From positions 1,080,001 through 1,144,000 of the forward strand of contig BSQZ01000051.1 of NCBI GenBank assembly GCA_033239005.1: a DNA stretch of 64,000 nt, in the 5' to 3' direction. Source of the DNA: Lamellibrachia satsuma. Taxonomy: Eukaryota; Annelida; Polychaeta; Sabellida; Siboglinidae. Under the pieces are notes generated by a model. It was not told the origin of the DNA. It saw only the letters and a list, made by a program, of their open reading frames with translations, and did not search any database. The translations under genes and the position numbers were made by a program. Below, piece by piece: positions 22,867-36,090 of this stretch; position 1 is the first letter of the stretch; every line of letters starts with the position of its first letter.

Positions 22867-24060
22867 CAGGGCATCATTTTTTAGACGGAGCGATCGCTCC
22901 CTATCACTCGCGCAAATCAATAATCTAGAGAGTGATTTATCGCTTGCGTCAATTGCTAAAATCACTCGCTGCCTGCAAGTGTTCGTCTTGACAAGGAGTT
23001 TCTTGAGTATTAGATTCACTAGTCTACTCTCTTTATAACGGAGTGTTCGGACTCCAATAGTCATAGTTCACGTATGATCCGTCACCACGGATGGCGATTG
23101 CAGCCCGCTGCACTAAGATTGCAAAAATGCCATTGAAGCCACAATGTGCTGGCCGCGCAGTTTATAAAAAAGTTATCAAATGAGTGGACCAGTGTCGATG
23201 TGTATTATCTTTAAATGTCATACTGTTGTATGTCGAACTGAATAAAATACATATTTACATGTGCAGTTATGGAATAGATAAGGAATCAACAGTATTTCGT
23301 TACGATCTGATTGACCAACTAGGCTGTAATGGAAATCGAAAATAATAACCTGGATCCAAGCTACCGAACACGCATATGGGTTGACTAGGAGTGTAAAAGT
23401 TGATTAAACATTGAAAACGACAATTTTAATAATCGTTCCACTTCGTCTTTCAACCGCTCTGAATGCATAAATTCACGACGCACATCTCCGGTACCACTTA
23501 ACATCGATTCACTGTTTCATGTGCGGATGACGAATTTATATTTTTGTGCACCAAGTTTGAGTGTGCGTTTGGCATTATGATGCAATGAAAGTATGCCATT
23601 TCACCCCAGTTTATATTGGTGTTCCCTACTAAGCTGCATTTATGACTGTACATTTGATTCTTATACGTGGTGTATTTGTGAATCTCAGTTGCAATTTTCA
23701 AACCGCCTAAGCGAAGTCGCACACCATTGACAGTGCCGCATCGTTGTCACTGCCATGGGGCACGGACACAGCACACTGCTACTGCACTAGCCTAGGCCTA
23801 TAGTGATCAATGACATGTTGCAATTCAAAACCGTTAAACCAACTGCAATGAATGGGGTTTACTAAAGCAAGCATTTATTTCATTGTACAAAAGTCATAGT
23901 GCCAGCAAGTACCAATTAAAATTTCGTGGTGACAACGACAGAATCCGAATGGGAAATGGTGGCGCCACCACACGGTAAAAAAAAAACAACTAACAAATCG
24001 CTCGCCTAAATTAATTTGGCATATTTAGGCGAGCGATTTGTTTTCAAACGTGAAGCCCTG
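22867..24060 (+). mobile_element. hAT-like non-autonomous element, copy 1 (1.2 kb)
   Basis: The ends are cagggcatca on the left and, in reverse complement, cagggcttca on the right. Subterminal copies of gcgatcgctc and aggcgagcgattt occur at both ends. It is colinear with 36575-37788 over its whole length, at an estimated 85-90% identity. There is no transposase. It lies in the long 5' UTR intron proposed for HMGB. The 8-bp flanks do not match, so this copy may be rearranged. Confidence 0.75.
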
Positions 24061-24327
24061 TTGTAACACTGCAACAATGAATCCTCATACTTTTCTCGTG
24101 ATGCAATACTCGACATAGTTTACAAGAATTGCAAAGGCCTACATTCAAGCTTATTATTTAAAATATGGATCATATGATATGGGATATGACATGCTGCGGT
24201 TTTGAATTATTTTTCATACGTAAATACATAGATGTTACAGTCTGCAAACTGCTTAGTGGGGTATGACGGAATGACAAATCTCTTTAACATTACACATATA
24301 ACTGATGTTGCATTGCTCTGATTACAG

Positions 24328-27300
24328 ATTTACCACATTTAGATTTTGAGCAGTTTCACTGGAAAGATGGGGAAGAAAGACGGAAAGCCAAAGGGGAAGA
24401 TGTCTGGGTATGCATTCTTCGTGCAGACTTGTCGCGAGGAGCACAAAAAGAAGCACCCAGGAGAGCCAGTAGTCTTCGCTGAGTTCTCTCGCAAGTGTGC
24501 CAGCAAGTGGAAGGTATTTATCAGCTGGTTTTACTATATTTAGAGGTCCGGATTAACAAGATTGTAATTATTATATTTTTAAAAGATGCCAATTTTCAAA
24601 TTGCTTTATGAGGATTCCTTACATGGATCTGGTATGTTATGGGGGTATTCATTTTTAAATAATTGTACAATTGGGACATGGCAGATTATGTAATTATAGC
24701 AAATCATCTGGCTAATTCTGTGGTATTTAGCAGTCAAAATGTCTATATTGCTTATGTTTTTTGCTAACAATGTTTGTGTGCGTGTAGGGAATGGGTGCTA
24801 AGGAAAAGAAGAGGTTTGAAGACATGGCCCAGAAAGACAAGGAACGATGGGAGAGGGACATGCAGAACTACGTTCCCGCCCCCGGAGAGAAAGGCAAGAG
24901 GAAAAGGACCAAGGACCCAAATGCTCCCAAGAGGGCTTTGTGAGTATGCTTACCAAAGAAACTGATTTAATCTGACATGTTGGAAATCTTGACAAATTTT
25001 CACTGCAGTTAGTGTGACGTTGTGATCAGCTGGCATGTATGGAATGCACCAATAATTAACATGTATTTTGTTTCAAGATAGATTTTTCCTCCGGTTTGAA
25101 CAATGTAATAAAAACGTTCTTTGGAAAACATTAATATCGTTATATTCACTATGGACAACTTCACCAGGAGCAATTTACATATCAGGCTTCGATTTTCACA
25201 GGAGTCCGTGAGTCCGAGACTCCTTGTTTCAACTGCAGACTCCTTTTGTGAGCAGTGGTAATTTCCCATGAAAATCAATGCCTGCATATGCTAGTTTTTA
25301 TTGATTGTGAATGCACGTGAGCGGGAATTTAGCCATTGGAAGAAGTTTGCATCCATTGCGCAGCTATGGAGTATAGTGTAGTCAGCAAGCAGAAAACTAA
25401 AACAGATTCTATGAACCGTGTTCAGTTCAGCTGTTGATGTCAACAGATGGTGCGATTATAATAGAAAAGGCTAAGATTAAAGATCAATTGTCATCTTTGT
25501 TGCAGATCTGCATTCTTCTTCTTCTGCAATGACGAGAGGTCGAGTGTAAAGGCAAAGTTCCCTGACTACGGTGTGGGTGACATTGCGAAAGAGCTGGGGA
25601 AACGGTGGGCTGTCTGCCAAGAGAAGCCAAAGTTTGAGGCAATGGCCGTCAAGGACAAGGCCCGATATGCCAAGGTCAGTTAATTTTACTTTCTTCATGC
25701 TTACTTTAGAATATCACTTATGCAAGCCCCGAAGGTTATACAGAATTAAAGATGGCATCTGAAAAGTTATGCTATTTAATTTTCAATGAGTACTGAATTA
25801 TGTTTTTTGAGTGCAAGAAATTCATATCTGGTGGTATGATGAGATGTTATGGTTGAGTTCTCAGGAAAAATAACTGCATTTTAATAGGAATTCTAGTTTT
25901 TTATAATGAGTTGTCTTGGTTGGGATTTTTTGTTGGGATGCTATTTAATTTTTAAAGTGTTTGACTAGAATATTTTTTGAAATACGGAAATGCATTGTAT
26001 GACACTGAATGGTTGAGGTATTTTTTTTTGCCAGGCGATGGAGGCGTACAAAAAAGGAGGTGTTCCCGCAGCGACCAGTGCAAAGAAAGCGAAGGTATCA
26101 GGGGCTGCGAAAAAACCCGCAGCACCGGTTGAGGAAGATGATGATGAAGATGATGATGATGAAGAGGACGAGGAGGATGATGATGACGATGATGATGAAT
26201 GAGCGCATTATTGAGAGAACTCACAACTGTGTGTTACACGTTCTCTCACAAGGCAGCAGACTGTAGCAGGCTTCCTGCAAATGTCAATTGTAATGTACAA
26301 GATGTTGTTGAATGTGTCACTCACCAGGGGGAGCCGTGACAGACGTCAGTGGCGACGAACGAGTGAGCGAGAAGAAGGCACTCGAGTCACGTGTGTTGCT
26401 GCTCTCTCGATCTGACTTTATCACTGTTTTTAATGTATCGTTGTCGTCGGACGATGGTGTCTTTTAGTTGCAGAGATGTTCGTGCGTGAGGCCCCAACTG
26501 GCGGCGGGATTGTGCTTCGTACATTCAGCCCTGTCTTGACACCGTGGAACTCATGTAATGGGTCTTGTATTGCCATCTTGGGGTCAGACGACACAGTCCT
26601 TCTGGACATTGCTTGTAGTGTGGATATATAGACTGGCTAGAACAGCGTAACTATCACACGCCATACTGTTGTCGGTAAAATGGTGGCAATTTCCGTCTTG
26701 TACCTGTTGTGTCTGGCATGGTGACATAGATGATCGTTGTGTCCACACAGAGTTGGTCTGGATTTCATTTTCACGCAGAGGTGGAAAGATTAGCCGAAAG
26801 TTAAAATTAATTGATTCCAAGTTAATCGTTCAACTTCTGTGGGTGTTTGTTTGTTATCAGAAAAGAGGATTTTGTTCAGACTAACTTCTCTGTGGACACT
26901 ACATATGGACATGATTTTCTCTACCCTTATTTGGTGCTTCTTTCAAATAAGGAATGTTTGTTAAAAAAACAAGGCGATTTCATAGATTTTAGCAACAGCC
27001 TGCCACTGGATCATAGTAAATATGGGATATTACTGTGTTAGTCCCAGTTGATAAACAACCGGTTTCAGAGGGGGTGGGACTTTTTTAGATGAAAATTGCC
27101 CTGCTGCTGTCGGTTCCACCTCAGGTAAATCTACAGTTAATTTTTGGGTGAATGTAAGAGTTTGGTGTGCACTGCACCAATCCGATTACTTTAGGGTTCT
27201 AGAAGAATGTAATACTTTGGTGCTTCTGAGAGCTCCCCTTATGGCAGGTAAATGAAAATGTGTTCTTGTTGTGGACTGTTGAAGTGCGGCACAGTATGTT

Positions 27301-27720
27301 ATCATGTTTCACAGGTGTTCGCAGTTGTAAAGTTTTCAAGGGATGAAGCTTGATTGGGCAACTTGGAGCGTTTGACCCTTAACCTGGTATTGGGCATACA
27401 GTGGACTCTACTTAAGAGAATCACTTCGGGCCAAAGCAATTTGGTTCTATCAAGAGGCGCACTTGTAATACAGCGGGATAGGAAATGATTAAGTCCCAGA
27501 CATATTTGATTCTGCTAAAGCGGCCAATTCTGTTATACGTGATTCTGTTAAGTGGAGTGGGCTGTATTTATTTTCAGTCGAGGTTTCTGGGTGCGCTTAG
27601 AAAGTAATGCACGTCATGGTGTACCATTGTTTGATTGGAGGTTGTCGGTTTTATTTTGTGAAAATTTTGCTGGACAGTCAACACTGTATAAATAATGTTC
27701 ATTAAACTGTAGTTTTATCA
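24328..27720 (+). CDS. HMGB1/2-type high-mobility-group protein, 4 coding exons
   Basis: Abundant nuclear protein that bends DNA and assists chromatin assembly and transcription. Coding exons are 24367-24513, 24788-24939, 25506-25674 and 26035-26202, giving 211 aa, with all introns GT-AG and in phase. HMG box A covers about residues 10-78 and box B about 94-164. A Lys/Ala linker and an acidic tail of about 23 Glu/Asp (189-211) follow. The three redox cysteines of HMGB1 have counterparts at Cys22, Cys44 and Cys107. ATG at 24367 is the first in-frame ATG. An acceptor at 24327 points to an upstream 5' UTR exon. The 3' UTR probably runs to ATTAAA at 27701. Gene orthology within HMGB1/2/3 cannot be resolved in an invertebrate. 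Confidence 0.95.
27701..27706 (+). terminator. Candidate HMGB polyadenylation signal
   Basis: ATTAAA occurs about 1.5 kb after the HMGB stop, in a region without splice signals or repeats up to this point. Retrotransposon-derived sequence begins about 100 bp further on. No transcript data were available. Confidence 0.35.
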
Positions 27721-27799
27721 CGACTTTTACTTGAGAATGTGCTTATTTTACATTATGACGGCTACACAGGAAAAGAAAACCTTTATGTTGGGTTTGTAC

Positions 27800-28100
27800 A
27801 AGCATGGAATTCCTTGAATGGCACGGAATTTCATTGCTTAAAAATCAAGGCATACCAGACCATTTCCTACTCCATCTGGAAATGGTGCAGCAGTTGGTAG
27901 CACGAATCGTCCTCCAGATCCGACAAAGTGATCAACAATCGATGTCCGAAGTACTGAGGGAATTGCATTGGCTTCCCGTGAAAAGCGCATAGAGTACAAA
28001 CTATTACTCCTTGTGCACTGTGTGCGCTTTACGAAGGCACACCGCCTTGCTGCTGCATCGTCGTATGTCACGCCGCTCCCAACACTGTCGGTGTCGTATT
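27800..28100 (+). mobile_element. Non-LTR reverse transcriptase fragment
   Basis: The plus strand reads QQLVARIVLQIRQSD and ELHWLPVK. After a one-base frameshift at about 27985 it reads RIEYKLLLLVH. These are the LxWLPVxxRIxYKLLLLxxK landmarks common in the C-terminal part of non-LTR reverse transcriptases. It is short and has stop codons. Confidence 0.75.
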
Positions 28101-28389
28101 GTAAATAAACCCGTGCAAATGGACCTGGGGTCCATTTACCACTGGGGGTGTCCATATTCGGTCGTGGTAAATGAACCCCAGGCTTGGTAAACGTACCCCC
28201 CATATATATATATGATATTTTAATATGTGAGTTATTGTCATAGCTTAAACATTAAAGTCTGAACTTTAAACTAATTCTAGGTAAGTACAGGCTGCAAGTG
28301 AGACTGAATTCACCCTTTGTGTAAACATGGTGAGATGCTTGGAGCAGTAAATAGCTTTTGATGGACTTCTTTGTGCTTTCAAAGATAAT

Positions 28390-28500
28390 GAGCTCTTGTA
28401 AGCAGGGTTAAAAAAATCATTAAAAAATCGGATTTTGTTTATTTAAATCGGATTTTGTTTATTTGATTTAAAAAAAAATCTGGTATACACAATGTCATAA
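28390..28500 (+). repeat. Tandem AT-rich duplication
   Basis: The word aatcggattttgtttattt occurs in tandem, embedded in poly(A) and poly(T) runs. It is probably a decayed retroelement tail or a simple repeat. Confidence 0.45.
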
Positions 28501-29309
28501 AATATTTGACTATCAAGCTATTTGGTGTCAATACAACTACACAAATGTGCGCACTTTGTGCTTTTGTATTAAAAAACACACAAAACTTTGTTGATCTCGA
28601 TGCTTGAAAACAATTATTTGGGCTAAAAAATCTGCTTGTAAGGATACTTCAAGGGTCGACCCATAACAAAGCATTATTGAAACTGTTGTTCACACATGAT
28701 TGCTAACAGGCACTTTTGAGATCCTTGCCAAGTTGGGTGAGTAAATTAACTTCATATTAAATGGTCAGGAGCATTTAGATATTCAGTAAATTATTCAGAT
28801 AAATATTTTCGTTCTCAAAGACCAAACAAAAGATGAGTGAAGCCGAAACTTTACAGATTATTATTTAATGTTGTTGAAAGACATAAAAACAATAACTCCA
28901 GATGCTTTGTAGTGCCTGCTGCCCACACAGACCAATTTAGAAATTCCTATTTTTGTAAAGACAATAATTCAATGGAACACACTCAGTGAGCCTCAAGTGC
29001 GAGCTGGAACTAAACGAATTCAGCTGCCTCTCCTGCAGCCTATGTAGCCAGTAGACATGCGCACTCATCCTGACATAGACTAGCCAAAATTGGCTTCTTA
29101 TGTCATACCACAATTAGAATTAGTCATGGAACTGGATCCAGGGTGTGGAAATACAATTTCAAAAATATGGGAGGGGCCCATTCTCAATGGGCATGGAAAG
29201 TATACCCTCTCCTTCCATGTACCTCAAGGGTTCATTTACAATATGACACCAGCGATCTACTTCTGCACATTCCACATGTCAACCTCGAACAGTACGGTTG
29301 CCAAGCATA

Positions 29310-29665
29310 TGCGTGATTTACCATCCACACTATGGAACCCAGGAATCGCACACAGTTCAGAGACATTTTTATTTTTAAACTGATGTTTTATACGACGTAG
29401 TATATATATATACAAATTTTATCTATTTATCTTTTATTCTAAAATTTGTTTCACGGTTTCTACAATCATGCATGTATCCCAAGGATTAGTATTTACAAAG
29501 TAGTGACCAGTTTGTTATTTTATTGTCTATTGTGCTTTCTTTTTACTTTTTTTAATCTTTCATATATAATTTTAAAATACTATTTCATGTATCTATGTCC
29601 ACACCCGTGAACAGGGCATTAGCCCCGGATTTGATGGTGTTTAAATAAAGTTAGTATTATTATGA
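29310..29665 (+). repeat. Possible 3' end of a non-LTR element
   Basis: A short open frame ends STLWNPGIAHSSETFLFLN, loosely like the LWNSLP...FKxxLKxxLF ends of such ORFs. About 230 bp later comes gggcattagccccgg followed by aataaagttagtattatta, a typical 3' tail arrangement. The evidence is weak. Confidence 0.35.
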
Positions 29666-30099
29666 TGGGCAGTGTCCTCCGCAACTTACATCATTTCAGC
29701 ACCATAGCCTTAGGAGCCACAGTCAATTTGCTATGAAACCAATTTTCTAGTTATTACTGCATGTCTCCATTCTGTTATCCAGTATTGTAGAAGTGCACAT
29801 ATATCATGGAATTTTAAGTTTTTCAAAAATTAAGTGGTGTGCTTCCAGGATGTTAATCAGATGTCTCCATGTGTTTTAATGCCTTGTGGTTGGCAGAAAA
29901 TGGAAATAAACCGAGGTCATGAACCTGCGAAGTCAAACCCTTGTCCCCCCAGCTATTGTCTTCCTTGTGAAAACCCCTGCAGCAATTATTACGTTTAGAT
30001 CAATAACTCTACTAGCAATAAGAATCAATTCTTTAAATATTCAATAGACACACATATATATATACACTGCTCAGTGATCGGCTAGCACGTGATGAACAC

Positions 30100-30790
30100 T
30101 TAAATCAGAGTTTGTTGAGATGACTTATCGCCTGGGGAACCAAATGTTTTTTTCTGCATTTTGGATACTGGTATCGTCTCTGAGACAGAAGAAGGTCAAA
30201 CTCGGTGTTCAGTGGGTGGGCGGGGTCATTGGCAATCGCATGTGCTTTTCTAGCAGTTTCAGTCAGCTGAGACACAGGCTGTATGGGAAGGCCTATGATC
30301 TTTGAACAGTTTTGCAGATGTGGAGAAGCATACTTTTGTGTGAGACAGACATAGCAGGGAAAAAACAGATACTACAATTTGTCAACACTGACTCTAATAT
30401 TCCTGTATAACAATAGTAGAAGTTTGGGGTCAACATGAAACAATCTTAGTTTTCTCAACAGGTATAGTCATGGCTGGCACTTTTTTACACACCTTGAACA
30501 TGGGGACCAAACGTCAACTTGTTATCAAGTGTTACACCAAGATATTTAAAGGTATCCGTTACCTCCACAGCCTCACCACCAATACATAGTGGTCCATCAA
30601 ACTGGTCACTGGTGTGGAAATCAATGCAGAGTTCCTTTGTCTTGCATACATTCAGTTCTAGGAAATGTTCGTTGCACCACATTGAGATCGTAGAGACAGT
30701 TTCCTCATAAGCGAGGAACGAGTCTGATCCGTTCAGGCACGCCAATACTGCTGAGTCATTGCTGCTCGTCTGCTACATGCTTGGAGTTAA
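30100..30790 (-). mobile_element. Non-LTR reverse transcriptase fragment, second family
   Basis: The minus strand reads NDSAVLACLNGSDSFLAY, WCNEHFLELNVCKTKELCID and VTDTFKYLGVTLDNKLTF. After a frameshift near 30480 it reads LRKLRLFHVDPKLL. A clean stretch with KIIGLPIQPVSQLTETARK and NTEFDLLLSQRRYQYP follows. This is the C-terminal half of a reverse transcriptase, distinct from the element in SAP30L intron 1. Catalytic YADD is degraded to a form ending in ND. Confidence 0.82.
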
Positions 30791-31623
30791 AGTTCCAGTC
30801 ATAAATAAATATTACGTACAAGCTTTGAATAAGAATCGTCCGATCATAAGGGGAGAAGACCTTTGTGAGTTGATCAGTTGTGCGATTGAGCTCCTCAAAT
30901 GCTACATTGACATCATTATACAGCTTTGACGTCTCTCATACATTCTTTTTCATTTTCTCTCAATGCTGACGCCATGACAGAACCATTGAATGTTTGAAAG
31001 ACTGGATGGAAAACAGCGTATCGAGGAGTCATAGTTTGTACTGGATCTTGTTTAAAGCAGCCACTGCAACAACTATTGAATGTGTCTACAGTGGGCACAT
31101 ATAGCGTCAAGCATCCTTTGTGAACAGCATTCGCTACATGCATGAAGATACGTGTCAGCCTCTTTGTGATAAAAATAGCTCAACTTGTTGAAGTCTGGTG
31201 TCGGCAAAGATGTAAAATGAAGAATGCTGTTCTGAAAGTAAGTTTTGTTTTCTTTTCATTGGTGCACAGAAAAGAGCAAAATACTGTTTCCACACATAAC
31301 TTTATATCAACCTTCTTAGTGGTTCGTAGCTTCCCATACTGTGGCAAAGATGATGGGGCTGCCTCATTCTCATGAGATAAAAATCCATCTGTACAATTTC
31401 TTTGAGACATAGAGAAGCACTGTGCAAAATGTCATGTTTTTATCACAAAATTGTTTTGCTTACCTGACCAACATCTAGGAATAGATTTCTACAACAAAAC
31501 AATCCAAGCAGACTTGAAGCCAACAATGGTTTTATTCAAAATTCTACAAACATTTCTTGGCAACATTTAACTGAACATGTAAATCTGTATTTCTAGTAGT
31601 AGTTGCTATATCCAAGTTTTATA

Positions 31624-32092
31624 TAAAGGTACAATGTCTGATTGCTTTTATCGTAAAATCATGTTTTATAGTAAAAACTATATCTGTTCTAACACCCTGA
31701 TCATCGAAATTTAATGAACCACACAATTTTCTAAATACAATTTGATTATTATCTGTTTATGAATATGAGCTTTGCTGCTCAGAACATTCATGAACACCAA
31801 ACAACATTCATGAACACCAAACAACATTCATGAAAACCAAACAACATTCATGAAAAGCTGTCTACAATTTTCAATACATGTTTATCAATGTCATATGAAT
31901 AGATCGTGATCCACCTGCATGCAGTGTAAACATGATGTAATTGATATTTACCGAAAGCATTTAAATTAAATAGATAACGGTAAAAATATATATTTTTAAT
32001 GCGCTTCATTAAAACGCATTTAGGCAGTTAAGATGCTAAATAAATATAACTTAATGACTCTTTAATAAAAACAATCAGACATTGTACACTGA
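31624..32092. mobile_element. Inverted-repeat element, family A (MITE-like), full length
   Basis: The ends share gtacaatgtctgattg in inverted orientation (31631 on and 32072-32088). The interior carries a second inverted pair around acacattt/cgcatttaggcag and four tandem copies of caaacaacattcatgaa (about 31797-31857). No ORF is present. Related copies are at 41223-41681, 55691-56118 and 63476-63730, with partial ones at 5120-5545 and 54293-54460. Confidence 0.75.
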
Positions 32093-33540
32093 AAAGTTAT
32101 TCCTCTGTGCATATTTGGTAGCAGGTCAAGTCATGGTACTATGGTGAGATTGTCGTACAGACTCTATACATATCTCAATGTTTTACAGCAGATATGAGTG
32201 TGTATTAACCTATGCGAAACATTGTTGATGAACCACCCAATAGGAAATGATATTAATAATAAACAAACATGACAACATTTAACTGAAACAGTCACTAACT
32301 AAGAAAGGTTAACCATCGTATACATAAATGAGCAAAAACAAAAATAGGTGAACTCTTGCACATTTCAGTTAAAAAGTACTTATCGGCCTTAGTTATATAC
32401 ACATGTATAACCTTGACATTTGGCAATAGACATGCACTTCAAAATACAAGTTCCTGTCTATTTGTACATAAAATATTGTCATATTTCCTTCCTGTCTATT
32501 TATAGAGGTTATATTGTGCTAGAATGGTAAAATTCCACATTGATAACAACAAAGCTATATAGCACACTGCTACCACCTATCACAGGCATTGGGACTAGGG
32601 AGGCCGGGCCCCAAATAGTGTAGATGGGGGGGTCAAGTATACTTTGTCCCCCCAATGTTTGCAAGAATCCAAGCCTTCTTAACAGGGACAAAAACAAAAA
32701 AACCAGGACCCGAAACTTAAACAGCAATGCAAGCTGTGTACACAGCCATCAACTTCAGCCCCCCCCCCATATTCAACAGTGTCCAATGCCTATGCCTACT
32801 GTAGTTTCATACAAATTGACTACAATAAATAGATTTACCAGTATATACATATATAATATGGATAATACACTTCTCATTTACAAGTGTACACTGCTTGGTG
32901 ACGATTCATTACTACATCAGAAATGTGGAAATGGAATGATGCAGGTGCTATATATTTCCGACTAAACAGTTGTGGGCAGTGCCGTTCTTGCCACATTAAC
33001 TCACTAGGTGGCATGCCAGTTTCTTTTCACACAAAATGCTATGCCCTCTATAGAAGAGATCTACTTTGTGCTGCCGTGCAAATTATGCAAGATGTATGAG
33101 AGGTTATATACATTAATGGATCGCAAATATACAGGAACACCAAGACTCGTAAATATACAGGGCATAAAGAGAACTAGACAAGAATAAACTAGCACACCAC
33201 TTAGTGAGCAAAACATCCTTTCTGGAACAATAATGCGAAAGTACTGCAGATAGACTAATTGACCCTTTGTTGACCTTTGACAGGTATATATCATGACATC
33301 ACCAGTAAAGTAACATCACAGATATAAAAGCAGAGCCACAGCAGTATTACAACTGGCGTCATGGAAACACAGTAAAAAAAATTCTAAATGCAACATTTTC
33401 GGACTGAACCTCATTCGCTGTATACAGAGGGTGCCTGACTGGTGTGAAGGCAGTTTATCCTTGGGAACAATGGTTGGTTAATATGGGACCAGCCATGCTT
33501 AAACACAGCTCAGGGATGCTCAGCACTGGACAACAATCCC

Positions 33541-33546
33541 TTTATT
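33541..33546 (-). terminator. Weak candidate polyadenylation signal of ATP8A
   Basis: AATAAA on the minus strand about 650 bp past the stop is one of the nearer canonical hexamers. Nothing else supports it. Confidence 0.2.
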
Positions 33547-34195
33547 TAAATATGTAACTACTTTGATTTTAATTTGGCTACCCTGCTTGTTGTTTCAACG
33601 GCTGGAGTCCTGACAACCACACATTACATCTGGAATGTGTGTTACTAGTTACTACTAGACATCAAAATATATATATATATATATATATGTTTCTCTGTAA
33701 AGAAAGTAGATACGGAGAGCTTGTACAAGCCATGAGATTGACACACATACTGAGGTTTAGTGACATTCGCTACGGCTACTTGTCTCTGTGAAGCCTCTAT
33801 ATGGCTGTGTGACAAGGAGTTCTTACCATCCAAGCCAATATGGCTCAGCTCTACAAATCATTCATGCTTTAGTGATGATCCTGTCATACTATCCATGACT
33901 TGATGATGGTCCTGCTGTACCATTCATGCCTTAGTGATGATCCTGAACTCATCACCTTCGATTGGCTGGTCCAGGTCTATTACAGGGACTTTGCTGAGCC
34001 CAACCTAGACAGATCTTGCTCAATGATTATTACATTGCTGGTCTTACTATTTGATGCAGGCTTTAATGATCCAGGTGTCCATGGCTGGTCTGGGCCTCGG
34101 AATGCCTCATCAGCTAGTTGCAGGTAATGAGATCAGAAAATATCTTCTGTGACAATGCGCGACAGCGTATTTGCTGACTTTAAAGTCATATCAGA

Positions 34196-35928
34196 CTAAA
34201 GGCCTTCTGGCTTGTGTTGTCTTGTATCGTAGGCACGGATCAACTCGGCCTGAAACAAGGACACCCTCTAAAACAAGGAAAGCAGGCAGCCAAATTTGCT
34301 ACCAGTCGTACTTCATCACATATACTTGCGAAGAGATACAGTTTTCCTTTTTAACATCTAAAGCCAAGATATTATATACCTAAGTGAGTTTTAACAAACC
34401 AGCAGCTAGCATATTAGATTGAACCACAAACTCAAACTATATATAAAAATACATTAATATTAAAAAACACATTAGTACATGTAATATTTTACAGCTACAT
34501 ATATACCAAGATGTAGAGCAATGAAAAAATCTACCAATGAGATTAAAAACATTCATTGGGACTAGATTCAGATTTAAATGTTAACCCTTTAGATCCTCAG
34601 TTGGCTGTTTTAATGAACTAACACTGAAAAAAATAGGTCGGCTTTTACGGGCCAGTGACTTGGAATGCCATATCAGTGGCACATTCTGTTGGATAGTTAT
34701 GAAACAAACACGGAACTAAATGGTGACTCATAACCTGTAGACTGATGCCATTTTTGATCAGTGGCTGTACTGACATTTTCCCAGTATTTTGCGATTCAAA
34801 CCAACTCATCACGTTTATTTTATCGAGTCTCACGGAATGGTGTCAGCCTGTAAACATGGATACAGTGGGAGTGAAGAACTTTGTATCTTAGACTAGTTGG
34901 TAATACTGTTCTAGGACTAATTTATTGAAGTATTCATAGTAATTATTAGTGATTTGTTTCGATTCTAGCTGTCTTTGTGCAGTGAAGAATACATCGTTCC
35001 TGCTGATTCTTCCATTGACAATAAATAAGCAAAAGGTATAGCTGAAAAACCAACCTGACCCATATTTAAAAAAACATCTCTCTAGGATTTCAGCATATAT
35101 TATTGACATTTCACAGGATCTAAAGGGATGAACGTTTTATTAACATACACTCTGGTCTAGGCAGAAGCTATATGGTTACTAACGTTGACCAAAATCTATC
35201 TTGAAAGCTTTGATATCATATATATTAAAGGCATTGTTGCTGTAATTGCTATATTGGTATCTAGCACTAACACTTAAAGGGAATGTATGTACAATGATTT
35301 TCATTGGTTAAGTAATACAGAGCTAGTTGCATGGGGGCTTCGTATAATTAAAATGCTCAAATTCTCTGGATTTTTGGTTCTCAAAGTACATACAAATTAA
35401 CAATGCTATATTTCATGTTTTAATCTTTATTGTTGTAGTACATTTACCTTCAGATATTGTATAACATTTTGACAGATGAATGAATCACCCAGCGAAAAAT
35501 ATCATATTTCGAATATTTTCGAAAAAAAATGAAGAGGTGAATGATTATGACAATTACACGTTTTGCATAGATGTTATTTTTGATCAACTAAAATGTTATA
35601 GATACTAATAAATTGAATGTTACAGTGTTCAGTAAAACAGTCGTTTGGCTACCCAATAAAACATCACGCTGTGCCAAAGATCATCATATTTTAACTAATG
35701 TTTTTTGGTTGGCTCCTATGAGAGCGACTTCTTTAGTCTTAATAAGAGTCTCCCAAATCCAATTTGCACTGTATGTATATGTGCTTACATACCTAATTTA
35801 CACGATTTAATTTTTTTTATAAATTCATTATTGTTACTGTATGATTATGTACAAATGGATCAATAAACAATTTAGTCTGTCTTATAATCTACATGTTGTT
35901 AATCAACCCTTATGTACAGTTCTTATCT

Positions 35929-35982
<54 letters not shown>

Positions 35983-36050
35983 TATATAAATAAAAATATT
36001 AAAGGCGTTGTTGTTGTTCTTAATCAACCCTTATGTACAGTTCTTATATG

Positions 36051-36090
<40 letters not shown>

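Larger units (their letters stand above)
31100..34190. other. Convergent intergenic region between HMGB and ATP8A
   Basis: No gene was recognised. It holds the family A element at 31624-32092 and short simple repeats such as (TA)n at 33668-33690. It probably includes the 3' UTR of ATP8A. Confidence 0.45.

Noticed and set aside
24346..24366. HMGB start upstream of 24367
   Set aside because: The codon at 24346 is TTG, and an intron acceptor lies just upstream at 24327; ATG 24367 matches the family N-terminus.
29090..29383. 97-codon plus-strand frame as a gene
   Set aside because: Only its last residues look like a retroelement ORF end, and the following sequence looks like a retroelement tail; recorded only as a weak repeat.
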